64,000 nucleotides of DNA from Solibacillus faecavium (GCF_014836905.1 NZ_JACSPZ010000010.1:86700-150699), one strand, 5' to 3'. Counted from the stretch's first letter, positions 7,284 to 16,947 are shown. Numbers and translations: made by a program. Notes: generated by a model not told the origin, from the sequence alone.

Positions 7284-9026
7284 ATGTTTAATGTGTTTGT
7301 GAAATTAAAATGGTTTTTTAAACAGTACCGTAAGCAGTACACCGTTGCTATTACGCTATTGATAATTGCAAGTTTTATAGAAGTATTACCACCTTGGATT
7401 TTAGGTGAAGCCATTGATGTTATGACCGGTGGCGATATGGATCAGGCACAGCTTCTTAAGTATGTCGGATTTATTCTGGCAGCTGCAATCGCAAGCTATG
7501 GATTAAACTTCTATTGGCAATACCAGTTATTCGGTGGTTCAATTGCACTGGACCGAATATTGCGAAAAAAATTAATGCATCAATTTCTGCAAATGACCCC
7601 TACATTTTATGAAAAAAACCGTACAGGGGACTTAATGGCTAAAGCTACAAATGATTTAAATGCCGTCACTCTAACAGCAGGATTTGGTATCATGACGCTA
7701 ATTGATTCGACGGTGTTTATGGCACTTATTATTTTGGCAATGGGCTTCTTCATCTCCTGGAAACTAACTTTCTTTGCAATGCTCCCAATACCGGTCATGG
7801 CAATCATTATTCAATATTTAGGTAAGATTGTCCATGAGCGTTATATGATTGCACAAGGTGCGTTCGGTGAAATGAATGACAACGTTTTGGAATCTGTTGC
7901 GGGAACACGTGTTATCCGCGCTTACGTCCAAGAAAGTAAAGACGAAGAACGTTTTGAAGAGATGAGCGAAAATATCTTTGTTAAAAATATGCGCGTTGCC
8001 TATATTAATGGTCTTTTTATGCCAATTACAAAAATCGGAACAGGAGTCTGTTACGTTATCGCGCTTGGGTACGGAGCCGTCCTTGTATCAAATGAGGCGC
8101 TAACAGTCGGTCAACTTGTATCCTTTAATGTGTATTTAGGGCTTGCAATCTGGCCAATGTTCGCAATTGGCGAGCTGATTAACGTCATGCAGCAAGGAAG
8201 TGCATCTCTTGACCGTGTACAGGATACATTAGAGTATGAAGCAGATGTTAAAAATCCAAATGCTCCAATGAATCATAACGTACCCAATTCAATTGGTTTT
8301 TCTGAGTTTACTTTCCAATACCCTTTATCTCAGGTAAAAAACTTACAGCAAATTTCATTGAATTTACAAAAAGGGCAAACTCTTGGCATTGTCGGAAAGA
8401 CAGGTGCCGGAAAAACAACCTTCATTCGCCAGCTATTGCGTGAGTACCCGTTAGGAGACGGGCAAATTATTATTAATAATACCGATTTGGCACATATGAC
8501 GAAGGAACAAATTTTAGATTGGATTGGCTATGTACCACAAGATCATGTGCTATTTTCTCGTACCATTCGTGAAAATATATTGTTCGGAAAAGAAGATGCA
8601 TCATCAGCAGATATTGATGAGGCTATTCGCTTAGCAGACTTCGAAAAAGACTTAGCGAATTTACCACTAGGCATCGAAACACTAGTAGGGGAAAAAGGAG
8701 TATCCTTATCCGGCGGACAAAAACAGCGTGTTTCAATCGCACGTGCACTAATTAAAGATCCGGAAATTTTAATTCTGGATGATTCCTTATCTGCGGTAGA
8801 TGCCAAAACAGAATCAAAAATAATTGAAAATATTCAAACAGAGCGCGCTGGGAAAACAACTATCATTTCAACTCACCGCTTATCAGGAATTCAGCATGCG
8901 GATGAAATAATTGTACTGGATGATGGTTTTATCGTTGAACGGGGTACACATGAAGAGCTTCTACGCTTAGGTGGTTGGTACAAAGAGCAATTTGACCGCC
9001 AGCAGCTTGAGGAGGTAAAACAATGA
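7284..9026 (+). CDS. bmrC: Heterodimeric multidrug ABC exporter subunit, BmrC (YheI) type
   Basis: The 580-residue half-transporter has six membrane helices followed by a nucleotide-binding domain: Walker A GKTGAGKTT near 371, signature LSGGQKQR near 476, Walker B ILILDDSLSAVD near 495. The residue after Walker B is Asp, not the catalytic Glu. This is the degenerate half-site typical of the BmrC subunit of BmrCD. The N-terminal region (KLKWFFKQY, FYEKNRTGDLMAKATNDL, MFAIGELINVMQ) matches my memory of B. subtilis YheI closely. It pumps drugs such as ethidium, Hoechst dye or antibiotics outward. GAAGGAAGG precedes the ATG. The stop overlaps the bmrD start by 4 bases. Confidence 0.93.
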   Translation: MFNVFVKLKWFFKQYRKQYTVAITLLIIASFIEVLPPWILGEAIDVMTGGDMDQAQLLKYVGFILAAAIASYGLNFYWQYQLFGGSIALDRILRKKLMHQFLQMTPTFYEKNRTGDLMAKATNDLNAVTLTAGFGIMTLIDSTVFMALIILAMGFFISWKLTFFAMLPIPVMAIIIQYLGKIVHERYMIAQGAFGEMNDNVLESVAGTRVIRAYVQESKDEERFEEMSENIFVKNMRVAYINGLFMPITKIGTGVCYVIALGYGAVLVSNEALTVGQLVSFNVYLGLAIWPMFAIGELINVMQQGSASLDRVQDTLEYEADVKNPNAPMNHNVPNSIGFSEFTFQYPLSQVKNLQQISLNLQKGQTLGIVGKTGAGKTTFIRQLLREYPLGDGQIIINNTDLAHMTKEQILDWIGYVPQDHVLFSRTIRENILFGKEDASSADIDEAIRLADFEKDLANLPLGIETLVGEKGVSLSGGQKQRVSIARALIKDPEILILDDSLSAVDAKTESKIIENIQTERAGKTTIISTHRLSGIQHADEIIVLDDGFIVERGTHEELLRLGGWYKEQFDRQQLEEVKQ

Positions 9027-10759
9027 GTACATCGAAGCGACTGTATCTTTATGCTTTAAAATTTAAAAAGCCGATTTTAATCGGATTATCATTATTAACA
9101 ATTGCTGTTGCAACAGATATTGCAGGTCCATTTATCGCAAAATATATTATCGACCACTACATGGAACCAGGTAATTTACAGGCAGAGCCAATTGCGATTT
9201 TATTATCGATTTTCTTCTTGTTATCCGTGCTGACTGCTGTGTTCCGTTATTTAATGTTCATCTTTTTACAACGGGGTGCAAACTTTGTCATTCAACAGCT
9301 ACGGAAAGATGTGTTCGGACATATTCAAAAGCTACCAATTGAATACTTTGATAACTTGCCAGCCGGTAAAGTAGTTGCCCGTGTCACAAATGATACAGAG
9401 GCTATTCGAAACCTTTACGTAACCGTACTTTCGCAATTTGCGAACAGCTTTATTACCATTGCAGGGGTATATATAGCTTTATTTATTTTAAATTGGAAAA
9501 TGGCGCTTTTTGCCCTAGTGCTCATTCCAATCGTCTATATTTGGATGATTTTATACCGTAAATTTGCTTCACAATACAATCATGTCATTCGTACAAAAAT
9601 TGCCGATATTAATGCGATGATTAATGAATCGATTAATGGAATGACAATTATTCAGGCTTTCCGCCGCGAAGATCAGATGAGACTTGAATTTGATGAGATG
9701 AACGATGAGCATTACCAATACAACCGTAAACTTTTATTATTGGATTCTGCGACTTCACATAACTTAGTAAATATTTTACGACTTGGTATGTTCGCTGTAT
9801 TCGTTTATTACTTCGGTACACAATCGATGACATTGCCTGAAGCAGTATCAGCAGGTACACTTTATGCATTTGTTGATTATATTACACGTCTATTCAATCC
9901 AATTACTAACTTGGTCAATCAATTTTCGCAACTGGAACGTTCACTTGTAGCGGGTACCCGTGTATTCGAGTTACTTGATCAGCCGGGAGAAGAAGTAAGC
10001 AAAGAAAGAATTGAGCGCTACAAAGGAAATGTTGTATTTGATCATGTTTCATTTGCATACAAAAATGACGATTATGTATTAAAAAATATTCACTTTGAAG
10101 CAAAGGAAGGCGAAACTATTGCACTTGTTGGTCATACAGGCTCAGGAAAAAGTTCAATCATGAATTTGTTATTCTGCTTCTATGACCCACAAAAAGGACG
10201 TATTATCATTGATGGGCAGGATATTACAAAGCTGCCTCGACAAGCAATTCGTGAACATATGGGTATTGTATTACAGGACCCGTATTTATTTACCGGAACG
10301 ATTGCATCAAATGTTAGCTTGAATGATGCGCGTATTTCACGTGAGATGGTTGAAAATGCACTGGAGGCGGTCGGTGGTGACCGTGTTTTATCAAAATTCG
10401 AAAAAGGAATTGATGAACCAGTAATCGAAAAAGGAAGTACCCTTTCATCTGGTCAGCGCCAATTAATCTCATTTGCACGGGCATTAGCATTTGACCCAGC
10501 CATTTTGATTTTGGATGAAGCAACATCTAATATTGATTCTGAAACAGAAGAGATTATTCAGCATGCGATGGATGTACTAAAAAAGGGACGGACTACTTTC
10601 ATCATTGCACATCGTCTTTCTACTATTAAAAATGCAGATAAAATTTTAGTATTAGACCGTGGTGAAATCGTTGAGCAAGGCAGCCATGATGAGCTAGTTG
10701 CACTTGGCGGCAAATATGAATTGATGTATCGATTACAATCAGGTTCGTTAATTTCTTAA
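9023..10759 (+). CDS. bmrD: Heterodimeric multidrug ABC exporter subunit, BmrD (YheH) type, without extracellular domain
   Basis: The 578-residue partner of BmrC has six membrane helices and an NBD with Walker A GHTGSGKSS near 373, signature LSSGQRQL near 475, and Walker B ILILDEATSNID with the catalytic Glu. The canonical ATPase site of the heterodimer therefore uses this Walker B. The sequence follows B. subtilis YheH (DNLPAGKVVARVTNDTEAIR, EKGSTLSSGQRQLISFARA). YheH, however, is about 673 residues in my memory and has an extracytoplasmic insert between helices 1 and 2. Here only a loop of about 15 residues follows KYIIDHYMEPG, so that domain is absent. A 4-base ATGA overlap with bmrC implies coupled translation. 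Confidence 0.93.
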   Translation: MSTSKRLYLYALKFKKPILIGLSLLTIAVATDIAGPFIAKYIIDHYMEPGNLQAEPIAILLSIFFLLSVLTAVFRYLMFIFLQRGANFVIQQLRKDVFGHIQKLPIEYFDNLPAGKVVARVTNDTEAIRNLYVTVLSQFANSFITIAGVYIALFILNWKMALFALVLIPIVYIWMILYRKFASQYNHVIRTKIADINAMINESINGMTIIQAFRREDQMRLEFDEMNDEHYQYNRKLLLLDSATSHNLVNILRLGMFAVFVYYFGTQSMTLPEAVSAGTLYAFVDYITRLFNPITNLVNQFSQLERSLVAGTRVFELLDQPGEEVSKERIERYKGNVVFDHVSFAYKNDDYVLKNIHFEAKEGETIALVGHTGSGKSSIMNLLFCFYDPQKGRIIIDGQDITKLPRQAIREHMGIVLQDPYLFTGTIASNVSLNDARISREMVENALEAVGGDRVLSKFEKGIDEPVIEKGSTLSSGQRQLISFARALAFDPAILILDEATSNIDSETEEIIQHAMDVLKKGRTTFIIAHRLSTIKNADKILVLDRGEIVEQGSHDELVALGGKYELMYRLQSGSLIS

Positions 10760-10763
10760 AAGC

Positions 10764-10807
10764 AAAAGGTGCGGTCCGGAAATTCATTTCGGACAGCACC
10801 CTTTTTC
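10764..10807. terminator. Terminator between bmrD and the MMPL gene
   Basis: GGTGCGGTCCG pairs with CGGACAGCACC and is followed by TTTTT on the plus strand. The opposite strand reads CTTTTGC, so it may serve both convergent genes. Confidence 0.85.
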
Positions 10808-10812
10808 TATTT

Positions 10813-13008
10813 TTATAGCTTTTTATTTGGCCAATAAGACCATTTTCCAAATACCGTAATAATGGCTGGTACAAGCAACGGACGTACAACAAACGTATCC
10901 AGTAATACTCCGACTGCCGTTACGATACCGAATTGAACTAATAATTGAATCGGTAATGTAGCTAATACTAAGAATGTACCCGCTAAAATTAAACCTGCCG
11001 AAGTAATAACTGCTCCAGTCGATGCAATACCATTCACAATTGCCTCACGATGAGCAATACCACGCTTTCGGTTTTTCCATATATCTGAAATCATGAATAT
11101 ATTATAGTCATTTCCTAACGCAATAATAAATACAAAACTATATAACGGAATTGCACTTGCCATCGCTTCATGTCCTAGACCGTAATGGATTATTAACCAA
11201 CCTGCGCCTAAAGCTGAGAAGAAGGAAATCAAAACAGTTACCATCAGTTGAATCGAAGTAATAAGGGCACGTAAGTAACCTAGTAAGACGATGAAAATAA
11301 TGATAATCATAACAGGTTGAATAATATTTTCATCACCTGATTGTACAACCTTTGTATCTAATTGGGCGCTTGTTTCGCCCCCTATCCAGAACTGACCATC
11401 TTCCAGATTATTTTCAGTTAAAATCGACTTCACATCATCCTTCATCTGTTCAACATCATCCATTGCTTCATTTGAATATGGATTTTTATCTAAATCTATT
11501 TCATAAAGCTGAATATTATTATTTACATCACCTGTACGCATTTCTTTAACAATGCTTACGTAAGGCAAACCTAATAATTGTTCTGTAATATTAATATCTG
11601 TTCCTTCTGAATCCACTAAAAGCTGTACCGGAGCTAGTTCGCCCGGTGTGAAGTTATCTTCAATAATTGTAAAGCCTTCACGTGAAGGCATATCTTCCGG
11701 GAATGAAGAAATTAAATCATAATTATATTTAATATTCGTTGAAGCGAAAGCTAAACCAATCAAAATTACACCTGCAATAACAATAACAAGCCATGGTTTT
11801 GTCGTTACGAATTCACCGACCGCACGCATATAACGGTGATTTGGCTTTCGAGGCTTATATGGTTTATTTTTCTTTTCCGCATGTGCTTTTTCAGCCGATT
11901 CCGTACGTGGAACGAATGGCCAAAATGCTGCACGACCTAAAATGCCGAGTACTGCCGGCAATAATGTGACAACGGCAAAACCAGTTATTAATACACCGAA
12001 ACTAAATGGAACAGCGAATCGCTGGAAAGCACCATAGTCCGCTAAAGCCAGTGTTGCTAAACCGATTACTACAGTTAAACCACTCATCACAATGGCACCG
12101 GTAGATTCACGTACTGCCATAGCTAACGCCGTAAATTTGTTTTCTTCTGTTAATAATATGTCACGGTAACGTGTAATTAAGAATAAACAATAGTCTGTAC
12201 CCGCACCAAATAGTAGGACAATCATAATCGCTACTGCCTGCGCATCTTTATCGATCCAACCGTTTTCTGCCATCACCCCTAATAAAGGACTTACAACTAA
12301 ATATGCAATCCCAACAACAACTAAAGGAATAATAGCTAAAATTGGAGAACGGTAAATTAATAATAAAATGACTAAAATAATAATCACAGTGGCAATCATA
12401 AGTTGAACATCAGCTGCTTTAAAAAGATCCGTAGCATCAATTGAGATTCCAACCGGTCCCGAGAAACGCGCATGTAATCCTTCATCTTCCAGGTTCGACT
12501 CATATGGATTTTCACCAAACTGTTCTTCCGTACGTTCTTTAATAATTGCTAAGTTTTCTTTTAATACATCTGTATTTTTATCTGGGGAGAAAAATACAGG
12601 TGTTACAAGTGCTGCTCCATTTTCCGATAACAAGCCCATCAATGCTTGAGCCGGAAGTTCATGGAATGGCGGAATAGATTCCTGCCCATTTAGTGGATCA
12701 TCTGCAAGTTGCTTGTATAACCCTTGGATATTTGTCAAATCCTGTTCTGTAATTCCTGATTCGTTATACCAAGTAATTAATAATGGAATTCCACTATCTG
12801 AAGCAAATTCTTCTTCTAAAATCTTTCCTGCTTGTATTGATGTATATGTTTCTGGGATTTCATCGCCCGCAAAATTTTCTACACTATTAATTTGCGGAAA
12901 TATAAGTGCAAATGTAACAGCGAATACAATCCATAGTCCTACAACTATCCAGCGTGTATTCTTGCCGCCCATTGCACTTCCCCATTTTTCTAATGGATGT
13001 TTTGACAC
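10813..13008 (-). CDS. MMPL/RND-family membrane transporter (YdfJ type)
   Basis: The 731-residue product is an RND-superfamily MMPL transporter with two repeats. Each repeat has one helix, a large extracytoplasmic domain and a five-helix bundle. The GTDYCLFLITRYRD segment near residue 275 and the LGNDYNIFMISDIW segment near 640 are the paired proton-relay helices of the family. Members export lipids, peptides or drugs. I choose the GTG at 13008, because AAGGGGG lies 8 bases upstream. The ATG at 13044 lacks a ribosome site. It diverges from the MerR-cobalamin regulator at 13189, which probably controls it. Confidence 0.9.
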   Translation of the reverse strand: MSKHPLEKWGSAMGGKNTRWIVVGLWIVFAVTFALIFPQINSVENFAGDEIPETYTSIQAGKILEEEFASDSGIPLLITWYNESGITEQDLTNIQGLYKQLADDPLNGQESIPPFHELPAQALMGLLSENGAALVTPVFFSPDKNTDVLKENLAIIKERTEEQFGENPYESNLEDEGLHARFSGPVGISIDATDLFKAADVQLMIATVIIILVILLLIYRSPILAIIPLVVVGIAYLVVSPLLGVMAENGWIDKDAQAVAIMIVLLFGAGTDYCLFLITRYRDILLTEENKFTALAMAVRESTGAIVMSGLTVVIGLATLALADYGAFQRFAVPFSFGVLITGFAVVTLLPAVLGILGRAAFWPFVPRTESAEKAHAEKKNKPYKPRKPNHRYMRAVGEFVTTKPWLVIVIAGVILIGLAFASTNIKYNYDLISSFPEDMPSREGFTIIEDNFTPGELAPVQLLVDSEGTDINITEQLLGLPYVSIVKEMRTGDVNNNIQLYEIDLDKNPYSNEAMDDVEQMKDDVKSILTENNLEDGQFWIGGETSAQLDTKVVQSGDENIIQPVMIIIIFIVLLGYLRALITSIQLMVTVLISFFSALGAGWLIIHYGLGHEAMASAIPLYSFVFIIALGNDYNIFMISDIWKNRKRGIAHREAIVNGIASTGAVITSAGLILAGTFLVLATLPIQLLVQFGIVTAVGVLLDTFVVRPLLVPAIITVFGKWSYWPNKKL

Positions 13009-13080
13009 AATACAACCCCCTTCTCCCACTTTTCTATTTACCATTTTTTACTAATAATCATACCCTACAAACAATACCCT

Positions 13081-13151
13081 CATACATGGTTATACAAACA
13101 TTGTACAGCATATGAAAAACATTTGACAAGTGCTTTTTTTTTCGATTGAAT
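13081..13151. promoter_or_regulatory. Divergent control region with tandem TACA repeats
   Basis: TACA cores at 13083, 13093 and 13104 form tandem repeats with 10-11 base spacing (CATACA, TATACA, TGTACA). They overlap a weak leftward promoter (TTTCAT at 13112-13117, TATAAC at 13089-13094, 17-base spacer). A rightward -35 TTGACA lies at 13123-13128, with TTGAAT at 13146 as a poor -10. CarH-type regulators bind 11-bp direct repeats with a TnTACA core, so these are candidate operators. The link is inference. Confidence 0.5.
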
Positions 13152-13188
13152 AGACATAAATAAGAATTTACTTAAGGAGGTGCAAAAC

Positions 13189-14061
13189 TTGGTTAAAAAA
13201 ACATATTCTATTCAGCAAGTATCCGATATTACAAATCTTTCTAAACAACTGATTCGTAAATGGGAAGATCGCTATCAAATCATTCAACCTGAAAGATTGG
13301 ACAATGGTTATCGCGTTTATTCCGAAGACGAAGTACAAACTTTAATGCTGCTGAAAAATCATATAAATAATGGCATGACAATTAAGCAAGCTGTAGACCA
13401 TTATCTTAAATATAAAGATGCCCCAGAAGTGAACCCTATTACTTTCTTTCATAAAGCGCTGATTAAGGCTGGTACGGAAGGGGATGAACATGAGATATTA
13501 CATTTACTCGAACAGGCACACCATAAATTTGGTGTTGAAAAGCTGATTCATGAAATTGTCGTTCCCTTTTTACATGAAATTGGCCAACTTTGGTGCGAAA
13601 ATGCGTGGGGAGAATATCAGGAAGCTATCAGTAGTCAAACGGTGCGAGACTTTTTAAGTCATATCCGTCGGCACTTTTACGTCCCCGAAGATGCTCCGCT
13701 CGTTTTAGGTAGCTGTCTTCCTGGAGAAAGACATGAAATTCCTATGCAGATCCTACTTATTCAATGCATGTTACGTGGTTATCGAACACTAATGCTCGGC
13801 CCTTCACCTGCACCTACCGCGATTCAATCGACTATCGCTTTAAAAAAGCCGACCATTGTGCTCCTCACAGGATCCACTGAAATTGCTTTTACTGAATTTG
13901 CACAATCGATTACAACATTGGAAAAGTTGGCCCAAGCACATCAGGATATATCTTTTTATATTGGTGGAGCAGGTGCGGAAATCCACTATAGCGAATTTGA
14001 ATTAAACGCTTTAAAATTATCACGCACAATTGATGATATCATCCCCGCAAAAAAGAATTAA
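13189..14061 (+). CDS. MerR-family regulator with C-terminal cobalamin-binding domain (CarH/LitR-like)
   Basis: The product of about 290 residues has an N-terminal MerR winged helix (SIQQVSDITNLSKQLIRKWEDRY, then NGYRVYSEDEV) at about 1-70. A helical bundle follows at 85-165, then a Rossmann-like B12-binding domain with GERHEIPM near 185 carrying the lower-ligand His. CarH and LitR proteins use adenosylcobalamin as a light sensor. Two hallmark positions differ here: Trp is followed by Cys rather than His, and the Wx9EH motif reads Wx9EA. Light sensing by the usual chemistry is therefore doubtful. The TTG at 13189 has AAGGAGG 8 bases upstream; an in-frame GTG at 13180 overlaps that site. It is divergent from the MMPL gene. 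Confidence 0.87.
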   Translation: MVKKTYSIQQVSDITNLSKQLIRKWEDRYQIIQPERLDNGYRVYSEDEVQTLMLLKNHINNGMTIKQAVDHYLKYKDAPEVNPITFFHKALIKAGTEGDEHEILHLLEQAHHKFGVEKLIHEIVVPFLHEIGQLWCENAWGEYQEAISSQTVRDFLSHIRRHFYVPEDAPLVLGSCLPGERHEIPMQILLIQCMLRGYRTLMLGPSPAPTAIQSTIALKKPTIVLLTGSTEIAFTEFAQSITTLEKLAQAHQDISFYIGGAGAEIHYSEFELNALKLSRTIDDIIPAKKN

Positions 14062-14141
14062 AAAATAACCCAGACAATACAAGCTCACAGTAAAGGATGT
14101 TATAGTCCCCCTACTACGAGCTTGTAATTTTTATATCCAAT

Positions 14142-14714
14142 TTACAGTAGTTGTAATGTCGTGATACATGTTCCATCTTCCTCAAACGTTGTTAAATCCC
14201 CTGTTACACTTTTCCCATCATAAGACATTTCTACAATGAAAGCTTCATTACGTGGCAACCATAAATCGATGAAACCATTCTCTAAAGTTGTCAACTTCTC
14301 ATCCACTATAACTTCGCCTTTTTCATTTTCAATAAACACATCTATTTCTTTTTGAACTAATTCTCCTTGGCACCCTGTTAAACTATGGTCTTTACAAGGA
14401 TGAGTTTCATTAACATACGGTGCAATTGAAATAAAAAACTCATCTTCCGGTAAATCATATGTAATTTTATTTTCATTTGTATCCGTTATGATTAATTGTG
14501 TTGAAGTAATTGATGCTTTATCATCAGTCGTTTTGTTCGCACTATATTCCGCCACCAAACCCTTCACATCTTCACTTTCGCCTTTTGAAATAGTTTCAGT
14601 TTCAGGCTCGACTCTCTTGTTATCGATTGCTTGGCTAACCGTTTCTTTTTCATCACTGCATGCAGCTAAAAACATCATCACAAATACACTTAATACTATT
14701 GATTTCCAATTCAT
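14142..14714 (-). CDS. Predicted lipoprotein of unknown function
   Basis: The 190-residue product starts with a lipoprotein signal peptide and lipobox FLAACS (Cys19). A charged linker to about residue 50 follows, then a beta-rich region. Two cysteines nine residues apart (PCKDHSLTGC) could form a disulfide outside the cell, and a third Cys lies near the C-terminus. The Shine-Dalgarno GGGAGG is strong. I recognise no family. The gene is convergent with the MerR gene and separated from its stop by a long weak hairpin. It is most likely a small surface-anchored protein. Confidence 0.75.
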   Translation of the reverse strand: MNWKSIVLSVFVMMFLAACSDEKETVSQAIDNKRVEPETETISKGESEDVKGLVAEYSANKTTDDKASITSTQLIITDTNENKITYDLPEDEFFISIAPYVNETHPCKDHSLTGCQGELVQKEIDVFIENEKGEVIVDEKLTTLENGFIDLWLPRNEAFIVEMSYDGKSVTGDLTTFEEDGTCITTLQLL

Positions 14715-14817
14715 TTTTTAGAACTCCCTCCCTTTATCCCAATATTGTAATCCATTTAGTGATGCAATACTGTGAAAAAGATAGGACAATTCTGAAAAAT
14801 GATAGATTTTTAAAACC

Positions 14818-14862
14818 AAGATTGATCATTTCACTTTTTTCGTAAAATGATCAATCTTTTTA
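14818..14862. terminator. Intrinsic terminator
   Basis: AAGATTGATCATTT pairs with AAATGATCAATCTT around a loop of about 15 bases, with a T-run on the plus strand. It lies 14 bases past the stop of the minus-strand gene at 14877 and probably serves it, though the T-run is better in the other direction. Confidence 0.6.
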
Positions 14863-14876
14863 TTAAAATAAACTAT

Positions 14877-15098
14877 TTATCTACGTCTTGGCTGGTTTTT
14901 ACGTTCACTGCCTGACGTCTTTTTAGTGTCCGCAGGATGTCTTTCGTCTTTTACTTGATCATTAAGTTCTTCCATTGGGATCGGATCGACAAATTTCATT
15001 TCCTCATCTTTATCAAAAATACTTTCGTTTTCGGTATTTAATAAATCAGGATTGTCGAGTTTCTTATGTTTAATTTTTTCATCTCTTTCTTCTCTCAT
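14877..15098 (-). CDS. Small hydrophilic protein of unknown function
   Basis: The 73-residue product is very polar: nearly half its residues are Asp, Glu, Lys or Arg. It has a basic C-terminal tail (SERKNQPRRR), no hydrophobic segment and no cysteine. It has a good GGGAGG ribosome site and its own terminator, so it is a real gene. It is likely disordered and cytoplasmic. I know no family for it. Confidence 0.65.
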   Translation of the reverse strand: MREERDEKIKHKKLDNPDLLNTENESIFDKDEEMKFVDPIPMEELNDQVKDERHPADTKKTSGSERKNQPRRR

Positions 15099-15201
15099 TT
15101 TTAAAAACCTCCCTTTCTAGTACTCATTATATTTATTACCCGATTACTAGAAAGAATACACCTTTTTCTCTCAAATCAATTGTCCACAATGATTCCAAAA
15201 G

Positions 15202-15240
15202 AAAAATCCGTTGCACGAGTTTTTTCGCACAACGGATCTA
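15202..15240 (-). terminator. Terminator of ahpF
   Basis: ATCCGTTG pairs with CAACGGAT, and the minus strand continues TTTTTC. It lies directly after the ahpF stop. Confidence 0.8.
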
Positions 15241-15244
15241 TTTT

Positions 15245-16801
15245 TTATGCCTCTATATAGTCACGGGAATCAACATTACGAATCATATAATCAAACGCTC
15301 CTAAAGCTGCTGTTGCACCTGAACCCATTGAGATGACAATTTGTTTATACGCCGTGTCTGTACAATCACCTGCGGCAAAGATGCCAGAAACATTTGTCGC
15401 ACCGTGCTTATCGACAATAATCTCTCCATGCGCATTCATTTCTATTGCCCCTTGCAGGAATTCTGTATTTGGCAATAAGCCAATTTGAATAAATACGCCT
15501 TGCAATACAATTTGTTTTTCTTCACCTGTTTTTCGATCCTTATATGTTAAGCCATTTACTTTATCAGTACCTGTAATTTCTGTTGTTAAAGCATTCGTAA
15601 TGATTGTTACGTTTTTCAGGCTACGAACACGTTCCTGGAGTACTTTATCAGCCTTCAATTCTTCACTTCGTTGAATTAGAGTTACGTGATTTACTACACC
15701 TGCTAAATCAATTGCAGCTTCAACACCTGAGTTACCTCCACCGATAACCGCTACATCTTTCCCTTTGAAGATTGGACCGTCGCAATGCGGACAATAAGCA
15801 ACACCTTTATTTTTAAACTTCTCTTCACCCGGCACTTCCAATTGACGATAGCGTGCACCTGTTGAAAGAATAACCGTTTTCCCTTTTAAGACAGCACCAT
15901 TTTCCAATGTAACTTCAATAAGATCTTTTTTCTCGACCTTTTTAGCGCGCTGGGATTTCATTACATCGATTTCGTAGTCTAATACATGTGCCTCTAAGCT
16001 TGATACAAATGCAGGACCTTCCGTTGCCTTTGTTCCGATAATGTTTTCGATTGATAGCGTATCATTTACTTGACCACCGAAGCGCTCAGCAACAATACCT
16101 GTACGAATCCCTTTACGCGCCGAATAAATTGCCGCTGCAGAACCCGCCGGACCTCCACCTACTACTAATACATCAAAAGGTTCTTTATCCGCAAACTCCG
16201 AACCATCCGATACTTCCCCAAGCTTTGTTAAAATATCTTCCAATTCCATACGACCGCCGCCGAAATTTTCACCGTTCAAATAAACTGTAGGTACTGCCAT
16301 AATGTCACGATCTTTAATCTCATTCTGGAAAGTACCACCTTCAATCATCACGTTGGAAATGTTCGGATTTAACACTGACATAATATTTAATGCTTGTACA
16401 ACATCTGGACAGTTGTGACAAGTTAAACTTACATACGTTTCAAACTTCAATGGCTGTTTAATGGCTTGAATACGTTTTATAACCGCGGCATCTACTTTTG
16501 GCGCACGACCTGAAACTTGTAAAAGCGCTAAAACTAGCGATGTAAATTCATGACCAAGCGGTAAACCTGCAAACACAACACCTGATTCCTCTGCACCTAC
16601 CTTATTAATGCTAAAGCTTGGTGTACGTTCCAACAATGCATGTTGCACCGTAATACGAGGCGACATTTTTTCAAGTTCCTCTACTAAATTGAGCATATCT
16701 TGTGAAGTTTTGTCATCACCAATACTCGCTTTAATTAATAAATCTCCTTCAAGCATCGTTAAATACTGCTGTAATTGTGCTTTAATTTGATTATCTAACA
16801 T
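15245..16801 (-). CDS. ahpF: Alkyl hydroperoxide reductase subunit F
   Basis: This 518-residue NADH-dependent flavoprotein re-reduces AhpC, so that organic peroxides and H2O2 are destroyed in the cytoplasm. Residues 1-200 form the tandem thioredoxin-like N-terminal domain with the redox pair in TCHNCPDV near 130. The FAD domain begins with [20 protein letters not shown] near 213. The thioredoxin-reductase-type disulfide is in YCPHCDGP near 340, followed by the NAD site [13 protein letters not shown]. All redox cysteines are present. It follows ahpC, with a hairpin between them. The start has no clear Shine-Dalgarno sequence, but a 20-residue ORF ends on top of it, so initiation may be coupled. 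Confidence 0.96.
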   Translation of the reverse strand: MLDNQIKAQLQQYLTMLEGDLLIKASIGDDKTSQDMLNLVEELEKMSPRITVQHALLERTPSFSINKVGAEESGVVFAGLPLGHEFTSLVLALLQVSGRAPKVDAAVIKRIQAIKQPLKFETYVSLTCHNCPDVVQALNIMSVLNPNISNVMIEGGTFQNEIKDRDIMAVPTVYLNGENFGGGRMELEDILTKLGEVSDGSEFADKEPFDVLVVGGGPAGSAAAIYSARKGIRTGIVAERFGGQVNDTLSIENIIGTKATEGPAFVSSLEAHVLDYEIDVMKSQRAKKVEKKDLIEVTLENGAVLKGKTVILSTGARYRQLEVPGEEKFKNKGVAYCPHCDGPIFKGKDVAVIGGGNSGVEAAIDLAGVVNHVTLIQRSEELKADKVLQERVRSLKNVTIITNALTTEITGTDKVNGLTYKDRKTGEEKQIVLQGVFIQIGLLPNTEFLQGAIEMNAHGEIIVDKHGATNVSGIFAAGDCTDTAYKQIVISMGSGATAALGAFDYMIRNVDSRDYIEA

Positions 16802-16857
16802 TGCACTGGCTGCTGTATGAATGCCGATGATTGTTCCCCCGAAAAATAATCGACCAT
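16795..16857 (-). CDS. Possible 20-residue upstream ORF coupled to ahpF
   Basis: A minus-strand ORF starts at ATG 16857 and reads [20 protein letters not shown]. Its TAG stop overlaps the ahpF start: the ahpF ATG lies inside its final TGT-TAG. An AGAGGGAG lies just before its ATG, whereas ahpF itself lacks a ribosome site. Terminating ribosomes could restart at ahpF. Support is positional only. Confidence 0.4.
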   Translation of the reverse strand: MVDYFSGEQSSAFIQQPVQC

Positions 16858-16947
16858 TCTCCCTCTAATACAGCAAGCCTTTCACCTTCTTTCATATTAA
16901 ATTAAAAGATAGAGAGCTTGTCTTTCTTTTCCACGTTAAAAACAGAG

